The notes: generated by a model from the letters alone, not told the origin. Shown: positions 10,980-22,953, counted from the first letter of the stretch. The stretch is 64,000 bases of DNA from Saccharomyces mikatae IFO 1815 (GCF_947241705.1 NC_079270.1:1031439-1095438); one strand, 5' to 3'. Translations and numbers: made by a program.

Positions 10980-13900
10980 AATAATTCCATGAGCATAAGC
11001 TTATAAAGGGTATAAACAAAGGCACCTTTCTCTAAAACCGATGTTGAAACTAGTGTTCTTATTGATCAGTCCTGCGATCCTTTTACTGGGAGTCATCCTT
11101 TCTCTGCATAGACTTTAGGATGTGCAAGGAACTCGGCAGTGGCATTGCCATTAATTCTATATATTGGGTGAATGCCTATATCATATCGCCTACTGAACTG
11201 ATATTTGATTGTCATATTAGACTACCTGTTTCAGAAAGCTTCAATAAGTTGTGAACAATCCCTTCAGTAGTTTTCTGCCCGACTGAAACTTTACAACTGA
11301 ATTTGTACTAAATACAAAACTGCAACCCTTCTTAGTATAAATGAAGTATGAAAGTACAATGAACCAAATCCCAAGAATAAACTGATTTCGCAAATCAGTT
11401 TTCAACCTAATAACGAAAAGCTTCTCCAACAAATACGGATAATGAATGAGCAGGGTCCTTTTATTTATGAAAACAGATCGTTGACTTTCTTTAACTGTCA
11501 TGTAATTTTTGCATTAAATTTTATATGGTAAAGAAGCAATGATCATGACACATATTGAGATTCAACATATATTTCTGGAGATAACACTAATATGAAGAAA
11601 AAATAGTAGATCCTGAATTTGATTTTTTTTCTTTCTTAACGGTTTTCTGGAGTGAAGAAAGATAGAATCAAATAGCAGGTGACGAAAGAGCTTAAAAGTC
11701 AAAAATAAGACTAAAAGATTGTAATATAATCATACATAAAAATAAAAAAGGGTATTTGAATCAAATTAATGGTGAACTACTAGAATCTAGGAACATTAAT
11801 TACTAGTATAATCGAGAAGGTTAGTTTTCTTGATTAAACTTAGTCATCTTTCATATAGTAATGAATTGAGTTTGCTGAAATGTCGGTTACATGCATATCA
11901 GAAAGTTGACATTTTTCTCATTAAACAAATACTTTGCCATGAGGATAATTATTCAGCTTGAACTGCCTAAAATGACAGAATGTATGGGGGTTGTTGACAT
12001 ATGGGATATCTAAAACTTGTAAGCTCAATCTCTCAAAATCACCAATTTTATGAATAGTATATGTAATAAAAAACACAGTACAATATCCCTTCAATCCATT
12101 TTTTTATGTTTAAAAAAATGAACTGCAGTACGCTTCGTGTCTTATACCAATCCGATGGAACTCCTTTTATTTCTCGGGCTAGTAAACTTCTTTGTTGCTG
12201 AAAACACAAATAAAATATAGCAGCATAGTTGATAGCATATTAACAAAAGAAAAACTTTGGTTGTGTTTGAAAGTGCACTTTTATTGCTAGTATTTGCCGA
12301 AATAATTCAGTGATGCTAACTGCAAGAAGTTTAATACTAGAGATATTTAAAATGAGCAAACAGTTTCAATATAAGTAGCCACTCAGTGCTGTTTTCGCGT
12401 TTAATAGTGTAAATTTCTATCATGGATCTACCGACCTAATATTTATTACTCATTCATCGATACACAGATCCATCTTAGCAACTTAGCTAATAAAGAAACT
12501 GGTGCAGCTTTTCAAAGAGGCTTAGATTTCTCGGAGAAAAATGGAAAGAGAAAAGAAATAAAAGAGAGAAATGGTCTTAGAGGTAAGAGTAAACCGCAAC
12601 AGTTGCAAGTCTGGTCTTAATGATTCCGTGACGAACTCATTAACTTAATTGAATATGTTTTTGGTCATTACCCTTTGGATTTTGAGATTTGATATCACCA
12701 TGGCTTAATACGTTAAAAAACAGGTCAAGGCTTCATGTTTTGGAAACTCACGCTCATTTTTTAACCCGTATTTCTATTGCTATGAGATCGAACAAATGGG
12801 GGACCTCAACACCTGTTTTGTTCGATGCTCAAAATGAAAGAATGAAAGGGCGAATTTCGTAAATCACGGATACTTGAGTCGGCAGTGAGTAAGAACTGCA
12901 TGGTTTGTTTGCAAAAGCCATCATTCAGTTTCCACTTTGATTAGTAATTGGTATACTGTTTGCTATGCAAAAGACAAGAAGAATTTCCATTTATGGATTT
13001 CTTTAAGTATTACCAAAAATCGGCGTGGCTAACGAGAATTGTTTGTTGAGTAACATTTGAATATCAACTCTCCCGATTAAAGAATGAACAGGCAAGTTCT
13101 CTTGCTTTAAATTTTGGAAGAAACTGGATAGTATTGAGTGATGTGCTGGAATAAAGCGCAGTGCTTTTTATAGGAGTCCGAAAACATGTCAGCAAGGAGA
13201 TCATTTAATTCATTCCGTGAAAATTATGGGTATCAAGAGATATCGTATGCACGGGCATTTTTGAGCACCACATTTCGTAATAGAGCTTCACTTTGTGAAG
13301 GAAGAGAACATTTCTCACTGACGGCTTATAGAGCAATATTACAAGAAGGGAAACGAGAAAAAAAAATTCCCACTTAAGAAGGCCATCGAAGATTATTTTA
13401 TCGCAAATAATGTACTGATCGAGAGTGACTTATAACCTTGGAATCGCAGGCATCTAGCACAGAAATTGTTTTCGTTTAGTGTTATCCAAAACTTAGTCAC
13501 TGGAATATTATGCAGAAATTTATTATACAACGATAGTAGCATGACATTTTTGAAGAATTCCAGAAATACGGAAACTGAAATGTGTGCACAGAAGAGCATC
13601 TATTCGTTAAAGAAATGGTTTGCAGAAGCGAAAATATGAAGAATCCATTGGTTTCCTAAGAGCCCGATTTGGGGAAGCCACTCGATCTTTTAATCTAATT
13701 TTACTGTGCAAAAAATTTACCAAGACTGTTTTGGAAAACACACACAGAATCCCCCGGAAAAATGAGCTGTAAGATTCTACAAACCCATCAAGGAACTGTC
13801 TAAAGTAATAGTGAGCGATAGCACTTGTTCCGGTTTTTCTTGGCTACCACTTATACACATGGATATGGCTCTGCTCTGCAATTAGAGCTAGATAACTTTT

Positions 13901-14054
13901 TTTATCGTTAAGCTTTCTGAGCGATAACATAAAACAAAGCTGTGAAGGGCTGCTTTGATGTGTGGCTATAGTAGGTTTTTACGTTTTCGGACTGGATGGT
14001 TGTTTGCGCCTTCTGTCACCAACGGCACCCAGGTACCTTTTTTTGTTTTGTTTC

Positions 14055-14061
14055 GGGTGCA
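14055..14061 (-). promoter_or_regulatory. Aft1/Aft2 iron-response site (TGCACCC on minus strand)
   Basis: GGGTGCA on the plus strand is the reverse complement of the Aft consensus YRCACCC. It sits about 390 bases upstream of the ferric reductase start, where such sites drive induction under iron limitation. Confidence 0.55.
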
Positions 14062-14200
14062 TAGGAAAAAAATGGTATCATAATAAGAGAATGGACCCTT
14101 GGATTTCAAAGCGACCATTAAACGGAGAATTTGAACCGTTTTTTTCTCAATAGACTGGTGCAGCCACTTCAACCGATATTTGAGATCCGATCGAAATTAT

Positions 14201-14207
14201 GGGTGTA
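14201..14207 (-). promoter_or_regulatory. Second Aft1/Aft2-type site (TACACCC on minus strand)
   Basis: GGGTGTA on the plus strand is the reverse complement of TACACCC and fits YRCACCC. It lies about 250 bases upstream of the reductase ATG. A third, imperfect match, GGCACCC, is at 14024-14030. Confidence 0.5.
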
Positions 14208-14454
14208 ATGTGCTAAGAAAAGTTGACGAATTACATCGTATAATGAAAATAATGAAATCCTACTTGTCTATGAACACATTCTTTAGTTGGCAAGAGCTTT
14301 TCTTCCTGTGATATTGTGCGAGAAATTTTCCAATAGCAATGTGCCAAAAGATTACTGTCACTTATATAAACTTCATAGAGAAGAAATTAATAGTTATTGT
14401 ATCCAGCCCTAATGCTTTTCCATTCAGGATTTACTAAGCCAAGCAAAAAAAAAA

Positions 14455-16602
14455 ATGCATTGGGTATCTATATTGAGCACTATTCTGCTTTTTTGTCTTT
14501 CAGCGGCAAGTGCTTCACCTGCCAAAACAGTGATGTACAATAAGGTACCACTACTTGTGACAAACGCGTGTATGAGAGTGTTTCGTAAAGTTGGATGGGA
14601 GTATACGAGCGAGAGTCCATATGCCATGCCATCATGTACTTTTGAGCCGGCATTTCAATCAATGCTGTACTGCATCTATGAAACATTGGGCGAAAAGGGT
14701 TATTCGAATAAGACATTTGAAAATACATTTAATACCGTCAAGTCAAGATGTGCATACTATACTAAAACACTCCAGAACATGACGAAGGCTGAATTTTACG
14801 ATTCGCTAAACAATGGAACAAAATATATGGTGCCTTATGTGAAAGGTACTTCCAACCTTACGTACCCTGTTGAAATGGACGCCCACACAAGAAAAGCATA
14901 TTATCGGGCATGGCATGGTTTCTATGCTAACTTGGATATTGGCAACACATATGGTGGTATAATATGTGCTTATTTTGTGGTAACTATGTTGTTTGCAGGC
15001 ATTCTTCATTATATGAATTACACTCCGTTCAAAGTTGTTTTATTCAAGCAAAGATTTGTAAGATATCTGAGGGGTTACTTTACACTACCTACTCTTGCGG
15101 GCAAGCATGCGTCCGATTTTTCCTATCTCAAGGTATTTACAGGTTATCTACCCACGAGATTTGAAGGCGTTATCATTATTGGATACCTTGTGCTTCATAC
15201 GGTTTTCTTAGCATACGGATATGAATATGACCCTTATAACATAATCTTCAAGTCTCATAAGGTACAAGTTTCACGTTTTGTGGGGGATAGGAGTGGTGTT
15301 CTCTCATTTGCACACTTTCCCTTAATAGTTCTTTTTGCAGGTAGAAACAACTTTCTCGAGTACATCTCCGGTTTGAAATACACATCTTTTATTATGTTCC
15401 ATAAATGGTTAGGAAGAATAATGTTTTTAGACGCAATGATCCATGGTGCTGCCTACACCAATTATACAGTGGCTAATAATACCTGGAAAAGAAGCAAAGA
15501 GGCTACATATTGGCAATTTGGAGTGGCTGCGCTTTGCTTAGCCGGTGTGATGTTGTTTTTTTCATTTGCAATTTTTAGAAAGCATTTTTATGAAGCTTTC
15601 CTGTTTCTTCATATCGTTTTTGGTGCATTATTCTTTTATACGTGTTGGGAACACGTCGTAGAACTAAGTGGTATTGAATGGATATATGCTGCAATTGCTA
15701 TCTGGGTCACTGATAGACTTGTTCGAATTGTTCGCATGTCATATTTTGGCTTTCCCAAGGCAACTTTGCAACTGATCGGTGACGATCTCATCCGGCTAAC
15801 AGTCAAAAAACCAGCAAGGTTATGGAAGGCGCAACCTGGACAGTACGTTTTTGTGTCATTTTTACATCCATTTTATTTCTGGCAGTCGCATCCATTTACT
15901 GTTTTAGATTCAGTAAGTAAGGAAGGTGAGTTGGTTATTATATTGAAAGAGAAAAAGGGCGTAACAAAGCTCGTAAAGAGGTATATTTCTCGGAATGGGG
16001 GTTCAGCTTCAATGAGACTAGCTATAGAAGGACCGTACGGATCTTCTTCACCAGTTCACCACTATGACAATGTGTTGCTACTAACGGGGGGAACCGGTCT
16101 GCCTGGACCAATTGCTCATGCCATTAAGCTTGGGAAAACTTCAGCAGCAGCTGGGAAGCAATCTGTTAAATTGGTAATTGCAGTTAGAGGTTTTGACGTT
16201 CTCGAAGCCTATAAGCCAGAAATAATGTGTTTAAAAGACTTGAATGTACAGGTCCACATATATAATACGATGCGGATTCCACCAGTAACATCTAATGATA
16301 GCATGACTATCTCTCAAAAGGATGAAAACGTTGATGAAAAAGTTGATGAGAAAGACGCTTTTAAGGAAACTAGTTTAGATAAGTCGTCTAATCCCTTTGA
16401 TTTTGAAAGTATCGTGTTTCATGATGGAAGACCTGATGTAAAAGAACTTCTGCATGAGTCTTCGGAGTTGAATGGCTCACTTGCAGTAGTTTGTTGTGGG
16501 CCTCCTGTGTTTGTTGACCAAGTAAGAGATCAAACAGCAAAGACCATTTTAGCAAAATCATCAAAGGCAATTGAGTACTTTGAGGAATATCAAAATTGGT
16601 GA
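14455..16602 (+). CDS. FRE3: Plasma-membrane ferric/siderophore reductase, FRE2/FRE3 type
   Basis: This flavocytochrome reduces extracellular ferric siderophores with cytosolic NADPH so that released iron can be taken up. It has 715 residues; Fre2 and Fre3 are 711. In order: a signal peptide (residues ~1-21, hydrophobic and ending Ala-Ser-Ala-Ser), a cysteine-containing extracellular domain with several N-x-S/T sequons, a multi-pass heme domain with paired histidines (FAHFP, FHKWLGR, MIHG, FLHIVFG, WEHVV), the FAD-binding HPFTVLD motif, the NADPH-binding LLTGGTGLPGP motif and a C-terminal CCGPP. Position after RDR1 suggests FRE3, although FRE2 is close in sequence. Two Aft-type sites upstream imply iron regulation. 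The frame is intact. Confidence 0.9.
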   Translation: MHWVSILSTILLFCLSAASASPAKTVMYNKVPLLVTNACMRVFRKVGWEYTSESPYAMPSCTFEPAFQSMLYCIYETLGEKGYSNKTFENTFNTVKSRCAYYTKTLQNMTKAEFYDSLNNGTKYMVPYVKGTSNLTYPVEMDAHTRKAYYRAWHGFYANLDIGNTYGGIICAYFVVTMLFAGILHYMNYTPFKVVLFKQRFVRYLRGYFTLPTLAGKHASDFSYLKVFTGYLPTRFEGVIIIGYLVLHTVFLAYGYEYDPYNIIFKSHKVQVSRFVGDRSGVLSFAHFPLIVLFAGRNNFLEYISGLKYTSFIMFHKWLGRIMFLDAMIHGAAYTNYTVANNTWKRSKEATYWQFGVAALCLAGVMLFFSFAIFRKHFYEAFLFLHIVFGALFFYTCWEHVVELSGIEWIYAAIAIWVTDRLVRIVRMSYFGFPKATLQLIGDDLIRLTVKKPARLWKAQPGQYVFVSFLHPFYFWQSHPFTVLDSVSKEGELVIILKEKKGVTKLVKRYISRNGGSASMRLAIEGPYGSSSPVHHYDNVLLLTGGTGLPGPIAHAIKLGKTSAAAGKQSVKLVIAVRGFDVLEAYKPEIMCLKDLNVQVHIYNTMRIPPVTSNDSMTISQKDENVDEKVDEKDAFKETSLDKSSNPFDFESIVFHDGRPDVKELLHESSELNGSLAVVCCGPPVFVDQVRDQTAKTILAKSSKAIEYFEEYQNW

Positions 16603-17383
16603 TCATTCATGGATTCTTTTACTTTTAACAGTATAAACCTGAACGTTCTTGGCCTTGTAAGAATAAAATTTATGTTTAGATGAGAAAGACAAGAATTAGC
16701 CTGAGTCCAGATTATCACAACATATTATATAATAACAACTTCAAACAAATTAAGTAGAGTCAATTTATTTATGCAGCATATTTAACACTCAGAAATGCGC
16801 AATATTTTTCAACTAATCAGCAAACTTCCAGGTACATTTGGACGTTTTTCCCATAGTTTACGAACAATAATGTATGATACTGACCGCAACTTAGTACGTA
16901 AAAAAAAAGACTTCAAAACTACCTTACTCTCGTTATCATTGCTCAAACAATGTTACCTATAAGATTACCAAACGAAATAAGTCTATAAGGAAATTCAGCC
17001 AGAAAGAGAGCTATTTCTGCCTAAAATAGTGATTCAATTAAGTCCGCATCGGCTGATACTGGTCTGCAATTTCCGTGCTAGTTGCATTTTTGACTTTCAA
17101 GATAAGGTGATCTGCCCTTGGACCCATAAGGGGACCCACGGTTTTAAGCATAGTAAGATACAAAAAGGCTTATGAGAAGCGAGGTTTTTAAGAAAATATT
17201 GTCTTTTGCATTTAAGCCTCATCTTCATGGAAAAGCCTCTTGATTATTTTCGAGGCGTTTTTGTAGGGAAGTCGCGAGAAGCTGTTCCCTTCTTGAAAAA
17301 GGTAATTATAAATAAGGCATCGGTAAAAGAAAGGCCCAATATTTTCAAGAGGGAAGAAAGAAAGCACCTGATAATTGTTTAGT
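16603..17383. other. Intergenic region, FRE3 to YOR385W
   Basis: About 780 A/T-rich bases holding the FRE3 3' end and the promoter of the next gene. A TATAAATA-like stretch lies near 17307. No gene seen. Confidence 0.5.
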
Positions 17384-18241
17384 ATGGCTCGTCAAAAAGT
17401 AGGCGGTGACAGTATATTTCGAATTGATAAAACTCAAAAGAAGTCAATTCCTGAATGTCTTCACTTTAATAGAGAAAGGCACATGCCCATCGCTAGGATA
17501 TTGGGCACAAGAGGATTTTTCGTATTTTCAAGTAAGCAGTCTTATGACAGATTCAAAGAGACAAATTTTAATATCAGCGTTCTTGACTCAGAAGGTGTAG
17601 GTGTCCCATTTCTGCACATTGTCCGGAATTATAACGTTATTGGCCATTTGACAGGAAGCTCACCGGACTTTCATATTTATAAGTACGTTTTACAAAAAGC
17701 GGAAGATCCGCCTTTGTACTCTGAATCAAAGGTTATCTGTGAGGACAAGGCATTTCGTTTATGCAAAATACCTTACTGCGAAATTTACAGCCATCTTAAC
17801 TTTCTTAAAACCAAATATGATTTTTTCTACCCCTCTGGGACTCAGTTTCACAAAAAGTATCAGGTGGTCAAGCAGAACAACTTCCGAGATCTGGATACTT
17901 ATTTGGATGGTTTACATTTCCATTGGCATGTGAAATTTTATAGTGATCATTATCGATTGATGTACTTCAATGAATACGATTTGGGTTCTTCAAATGATGC
18001 AAGAGCAAAGAGGAAACAAAGTGATGCTCCAGATATTGATATTGTAGTTGGCCACTATACAAAAAGATTTTCCAATTTCATCCCCAGATCTATATCTAAG
18101 TGTTCCGAACTTGTTATTGGAGAGCAATCCCGACCTGACTCCCTTGGCATCTCCTCTGTTCCGGTCTTAACTGAAACATTTGCCTGTCAAGGGGCGTTAA
18201 TTCATTACCTGGAACATATAGAAGAAAAAAATAGAAAATAG
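17384..18241 (+). CDS. Protein of unknown function, YOR385W/DIA1 family
   Basis: A 285-residue soluble protein with no signal peptide or membrane segment. It resembles S. cerevisiae YOR385W (about 290 residues) and its relative DIA1, a family linked to invasive and pseudohyphal growth but biochemically uncharacterised. The start is the ATG at 17384, because upstream in-frame codons include no ATG. The protein is rich in His, Tyr and Phe, including a DGLHFHWHVKFYSDHY stretch near residues 177-192, and has a charged KRKQSDAPDID loop near 213. Its place between FRE3 and PHR1 matches chromosome XV order. Function is not known, and the His-rich stretch could suggest metal binding only as speculation. 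Confidence 0.8.
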   Translation: MARQKVGGDSIFRIDKTQKKSIPECLHFNRERHMPIARILGTRGFFVFSSKQSYDRFKETNFNISVLDSEGVGVPFLHIVRNYNVIGHLTGSSPDFHIYKYVLQKAEDPPLYSESKVICEDKAFRLCKIPYCEIYSHLNFLKTKYDFFYPSGTQFHKKYQVVKQNNFRDLDTYLDGLHFHWHVKFYSDHYRLMYFNEYDLGSSNDARAKRKQSDAPDIDIVVGHYTKRFSNFIPRSISKCSELVIGEQSRPDSLGISSVPVLTETFACQGALIHYLEHIEEKNRK

Positions 18242-19069
18242 AGACGACATTGATTCACCTGTTAATTGCGGATGAAGTTTTATTTAATTTGTCCCACTGA
18301 AAAAGTGTAGTTATAATATATTTCGCAGGGAAAACTTATCACATCACGGTCCAATAATGAAACTTGATGGGGTATAATTTTGGTTGAATACAAATTATTT
18401 CATGAGTTCATTTGGGTGTTAATCTAGCAAATAATGCATGTGCTTGCTGAACCCGATACATGTTGAATACACTATAGGATTTCCCTGCAATTGAGTAAGA
18501 GAATTACTATATTTGTAGATAATACTAATTTTCGATTTGAATATACAGACAACTCAGAAATAGATTAAGTACTTTTCATATAATATGGTAGTAAAACCAA
18601 AATGATAGATGCATTATTAAGGAAAAGATCATAATATAGTAGGATACCACTTTTAAAGTCATTTAACGAACAATCTGTATAGTTGAGCGTCGATAAACTA
18701 TTTAGGTTATAATGTTGAAGATAATGAGTGCGATAATAAGTGTTGTGTTAAACATTCATTTGACACATATGTTGGATTCGATTGACCTAGTAACATAACT
18801 AACACGTTAAGAGTGTAAAACGGGTTAGTTTTTTACTATCGATGTATAATAGCTCCTCTCTATATTACCACATATTAAAATTAAGCTTCAGACTCATTAT
18901 TTCGCTATTTACTAGATGTTTCATCAATTTAGTTTTGCTATTGGGCAGTCTTTTTCACTTCGTCTATGAATAACGCAAAACATGCTTTAAGGGGAAAATA
19001 ATGTTTCTGACATCTATTTTCTTTCAACAACTCGTCTCAAAACAACAGAACAAAAACACAAACGTGGAT
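18242..19069. other. Intergenic region upstream of PHR1
   Basis: Very A/T-rich and without a recognisable gene. It contains the PHR1 promoter. An in-frame ATG at 19001 would add 23 residues to Phr1 (see PHR1). Confidence 0.5.
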
Positions 19070-20767
19070 ATGAAAAGAGCTATAACATCTTCCTCGAAAG
19101 TAGGGGCTTACAAACGTTCTAAGTTGGACATAGAGCATGACTTTGAACAATATTACTCGGTAAACAAGAACTACTATCCAAATCCTATTACTAGGAAGGG
19201 CGCAAATCAATTTAACAATAAATCCAGGACTAAACCGATAGAAATCCTCGAAGAACTGCAGAAAAAGCAGGAAACGTCATTTGAGGATGTCAGCACTCTT
19301 GTGCATTGGTTTAGGAATGATTTACGTTTGTATGATAATATAGGACTATTCAAAAGTATAGAGTTATTCCAGCAATTGAAGGTAAAAAACGAAAATGCCA
19401 AACTGTACGCGGTTTACATTATCAATGAACATGACTGGAGGGCTCATATGGATAGTGGGTGGAAATTGAAGTTTACCTTGGAGGCATTAAAGAGTTTAGA
19501 GAAATCTCTTGCAGAGCTACATATACCTCTATTTGTATGGGAATTCTACACAACTGAAGGAACTATATCTAACTCAAAAAAATTCGTTGAATATTTCAGA
19601 GAAAAATGTTTGAACTTGAGCTCTGGAAAATCTATGATAATCACTGCTAATATTGAATATCAAACAGATGAACTATATCGTGATATTAGGTTGTTAGAGA
19701 GGGAAGACCAAAGACTACAACTAAAATTTTATCATGACTCCTGTGTAGTTGCTCCCGGTTTACTTACCACAGGAAAAGGTACTAATTATTCCGTTTTCAC
19801 TCCATGGTATAAGAAATGGGTTTCTTATGTAAACAATCACAGGAAAACTAGCTCTGAAATCTGTCATATCCACAAAATTGAACCATTGAAGTACAACAAA
19901 GTGTTTAAACTGCAACCGTTCCAGTATTCCTTACCGGATGAATTCGTTCAGTATATACCCAAGTCGAAATGGCACTTGCCAGAAGTTTCGGAGAAGGTAG
20001 CTTTATCTAAATTGAATGATTTTTTAAAGATAAAAGGTTCCAAGTATAACAACGAAAAGGATATGCTTTTTTTGGGTGGCACTTCTGGACTAAGCTCTTA
20101 TATAACTACTGGTGTACTTAGTACAAGAGTGGTAGTTAATAAATCCGTTCAAGCTTGCAACGGACAGATTATATCGAAAGGGCTCAAAGATAATACCTCC
20201 ACCCAGAATTTTATCAAAGAAGTTGCGTGGAGGGATTTTTACAGACACTGCATGTGCAATTGGCCGTATACGTCTATGGGGATTCCTTATCGATTAGACA
20301 CTCTCGATATAAAGTGGGAAAATGATCCTGTGGCGTTTAGGAGATGGTGTATCGGTAATACGGGCATTCCTATTGTGGACGCTATAATGAGAAAACTATT
20401 ATACACAGGTTATATCAATAATAGATCTAGAATGATCACAGCCTCTTTTCTTTCCAAAAACTTATTAATTGATTGGAGATGGGGTGAGCGCTGGTTTATG
20501 AAGCACCTAGTAGATGGTGATTCATCGTCAAATACAGGTGGTTGGGGATTTTGTTCTAGCACTGGAATTGACGCTCAACCATATTTCAGAGTGTTTAATA
20601 TGGATATACAAACAAAAAAATATGACCCAGAGATGAAATTCATCAAGGAATGGGTTCCCGAATTACGCTTACCGGAGAGTCAACGTTCAACCAATTATCC
20701 TGAACCTTTAGTTGATTTAAAACAAAGCAGAGACCGAGCTCTGGAAGTTTATAGAAGTTCATTGTGA
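19070..20767 (+). CDS. PHR1: CPD photolyase
   Basis: A light-dependent DNA repair enzyme that splits cyclobutane pyrimidine dimers using FADH and a folate antenna, in nucleus and mitochondria. Starting at the ATG at 19070 gives 565 residues, the S. cerevisiae length, beginning MKRAITSSS, so I prefer it over the in-frame ATG at 19001. Visible features: the N-terminal antenna domain with HWFRNDLRLYDN, the FAD-binding region with WRDFYRHCM, TGIPIVDAIMRKL, NNRSRMITASFL and the WRWGERWFMKHLVDGD block, and QPYFRVFNM near the C-terminus. The basic N-terminus fits nuclear or mitochondrial targeting. It is the last gene of the chromosome XV-like block. Confidence 0.95.
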   Translation: MKRAITSSSKVGAYKRSKLDIEHDFEQYYSVNKNYYPNPITRKGANQFNNKSRTKPIEILEELQKKQETSFEDVSTLVHWFRNDLRLYDNIGLFKSIELFQQLKVKNENAKLYAVYIINEHDWRAHMDSGWKLKFTLEALKSLEKSLAELHIPLFVWEFYTTEGTISNSKKFVEYFREKCLNLSSGKSMIITANIEYQTDELYRDIRLLEREDQRLQLKFYHDSCVVAPGLLTTGKGTNYSVFTPWYKKWVSYVNNHRKTSSEICHIHKIEPLKYNKVFKLQPFQYSLPDEFVQYIPKSKWHLPEVSEKVALSKLNDFLKIKGSKYNNEKDMLFLGGTSGLSSYITTGVLSTRVVVNKSVQACNGQIISKGLKDNTSTQNFIKEVAWRDFYRHCMCNWPYTSMGIPYRLDTLDIKWENDPVAFRRWCIGNTGIPIVDAIMRKLLYTGYINNRSRMITASFLSKNLLIDWRWGERWFMKHLVDGDSSSNTGGWGFCSSTGIDAQPYFRVFNMDIQTKKYDPEMKFIKEWVPELRLPESQRSTNYPEPLVDLKQSRDRALEVYRSSL

Positions 20768-22571
20768 TATTGTAACTTATACGGATTAGACAGCAGGGTA
20801 TCATTTGTTTTTATTATTTTTTAAGATTTTTTGTGAGCAAAGAGATTTGGTGCTCCTTAAATTGGGGACAAGATCTGTATAATTTATGTAGCAAACATCT
20901 ACCAGAAACAATACCGCAATTTCGCTTAACGTCACTGTATATCAAGCAACAAGCTCTATAAATCGTAGTGAGAATACTCACTCAGTTGGCAGTGGTTTTA
21001 GCCTTTAAGCTGAAAATTATTGAAATTTGTCATCAAGACTTTCCATACTTGATTCACGGTTATAGCCAATTTCGATTTAGATGCTCAAGAAATTATTCGT
21101 TTGAAGAATAAATAACGACTACTAAACTATGTAACACATAGAAACTTACGGTAAAACTGCAAATAATAAAAATAAAAAAACGGTGTAGGGAAAACAAATA
21201 GATAATAATCAAGCCTAGGATACATGATAAATACTTATATCCATCTCTTTGACAAATGCTTGGGTGTGACAAGTGATAGCTGCATCAATGAAAACCAAAC
21301 AAAAGATGCTCTAGTTAGGATGTTCAAAATAATGATCTCTCCTTTTTGGTCAGATTCTGTCTAGGTATGTGAACTTTGCCAACTCATATACTGTAGGGTG
21401 AAATCAGATTGGGCACGCTGAGGTCTGTCTTGCATTTGTGATTCTCTATCAAGAGTAAGCGAAAAAAGGAAGGTGAAGTACAATACAGCTTCGATGTTCG
21501 TCCGATAATGCTTTTAGGCACAAAAAGAGGCAGTTCATGGAACGGTTAATCTTTCCAAATACTTACACTATGGTTTACACCATTCTTTCTATTCCTCTTG
21601 TGTAGAGAAAAAGGCAAATTCGAAGAATCAGTAAGAAAGATTTGTTGAATATATTTTTCCAGCCTTCAAACTAGCATATCACAATAATTTATCAACTACT
21701 GCTACATCCTCCAGAGAGTGGCTATAGTACCCACAGATGAAATCAACAATGACTAAAAGTATGAAGTTGATACTGGAATCAGACTTAGCATTCCTCAAGT
21801 CTCAAAGACAAAAATTGTATCACTGATCACAGTTTATTCGAAGAGGATAAGAGTAAAAAGTACGCCTCATAATTCATATTATGGATTCAAGCATTTCAGT
21901 AATTGCCAATAATTTAATGCTATGCTTGCAAAAATTTCTCTGCAACGCCAATAAAACAGAAATGGTAGAGCCCCGCCCTAAGCTTTGTGCAACTAGATAC
22001 CTGTCTGGTGGATGAAATGACTTTCAATAATAATATGAAGGGGCTACAGTTATAGATAGGTTTTTAAATGACGCCTATTTTTATTGATTGGCTGCTTATA
22101 GCGGACGTCTATTCGATACTTTTATGGACACATTTTTTGTTTGATATGTTTGTATATTGAAATAGCCTCTTTATTAGAATGGACAACATTTTTTTATGCA
22201 TAATTACTGCCAATTAGTGTAGTAATCATGGGACTCAAAAACACTTTTATTTCTTATTGATCCTGTATGCATGCATAGTTAATCATAGGCGTGAAATTTC
22301 TATTCTCAAATATGTGGTTGTCTTAAAATGTAATTTCTGTCTGCTTTTTGAGTATACAGCACTGTCCACTGTAAACTTGTCCATGCATGAGGACCTGCTT
22401 ACACAATGATAATCATCGATTTGAATTTAATTAAGGTAAATCTAATCGCCTTAAGTTATTTTTTAGCTAAATATCAAATCTTATCTGTTATAACAAGCTC
22501 AAAGGTACATAGTGCTAATTCAGAAGATATGCTTCAAATTTGAACATAAAAAGTTCGCAAAATATTGTTAG
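20768..22571. other. Intergenic junction between XV-like and XIV-like blocks
   Basis: 1.8 kb of A/T-rich sequence without an intact gene. It contains one copy of a diverged repeat (21871-22030, listed) and ends at a solo LTR. In S. cerevisiae, PHR1 is followed by YOR387C and FDH1, neither of which is seen here, so this interval holds a synteny breakpoint. Confidence 0.6.
21871..22030 (+). repeat. Diverged direct repeat, copy 1
   Basis: This ~150-base stretch matches 33934-34090 in the same orientation at roughly three-quarters identity by eye. Shared blocks include TTATGGAT versus TCATGGAT, AATTGCCAAT, CTCTGCAACG, GAAATGGTAGAG and CTGGTGGATGA. It is not an LTR I recognise and has no long open frame. 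This copy lies left of the aldose epimerase, the position PDR18 occupies in S. cerevisiae. The other copy lies upstream of the PDR18-like gene here. Confidence 0.65.
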
Positions 22572-22953
22572 TGTTGGAATAAGTGATTACTACTATACAT
22601 TTATTCATATAAATTGGTGTAGTTGATGACAAACATTCTTTAACATGATACTAATAATGTTGGATAAATGAATACAAACATTCTTATGATGATACCAATT
22701 AAATTGGAGTAGGCAAATTCTAATAATAGAATTTCCTGCATAAGTAAGATAAAGATCTATTAATTGACCTGAACTTAGTATATAAGAAGATGAGTTATCG
22801 CCAAAATTCTATCATCAATGTTCTGAATTATGTCTGAACCATTGGATTTAATATAACCAATCAACGTGTGTTTTATATACCTCTCTTATATAAATTAAGA
22901 AGGAACGACTTATTCTTAATTATTACAACTTACTAAACAACTAATTATCAACA
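22572..22953 (+). mobile_element. Solo LTR, Ty1/copia-type (tau-like length), with target duplication
   Basis: A 382-base element starting TGTTGGAATAAG and ending AATTATCAACA, flanked by a perfect 5-base duplication GTTAG (22567-22571 and 22954-22958). That is the signature of a Ty integration followed by LTR-LTR recombination. It is the same family as the LTRs at 49088 and 60512. The length is closest to Ty4/Tsu4 tau (about 370 bases), and it does not look like delta, sigma or omega. The subfamily name is uncertain. Confidence 0.9.

Larger units (their letters stand above)
10980..14454. other. 3.5 kb gene-poor gap between RDR1 and the ferric reductase
   Basis: A/T-rich sequence with no convincing gene; the longest open frames are under 90 codons with no recognisable domain. 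In S. cerevisiae, RDR1 is followed directly by FRE3, then FIT2, FIT3 and FRE5. I looked for Fit-type Ser/Thr/Ala-rich wall-mannoprotein coding and for a second reductase and saw neither. The right end holds Aft1-type sites (listed separately). Confidence 0.55.

Noticed and set aside
19001-19069. Possible 23-residue N-terminal extension of PHR1
   Set aside because: The downstream ATG gives exactly the known 565-residue protein; the extension could be a mitochondrial leader but nothing demands it.
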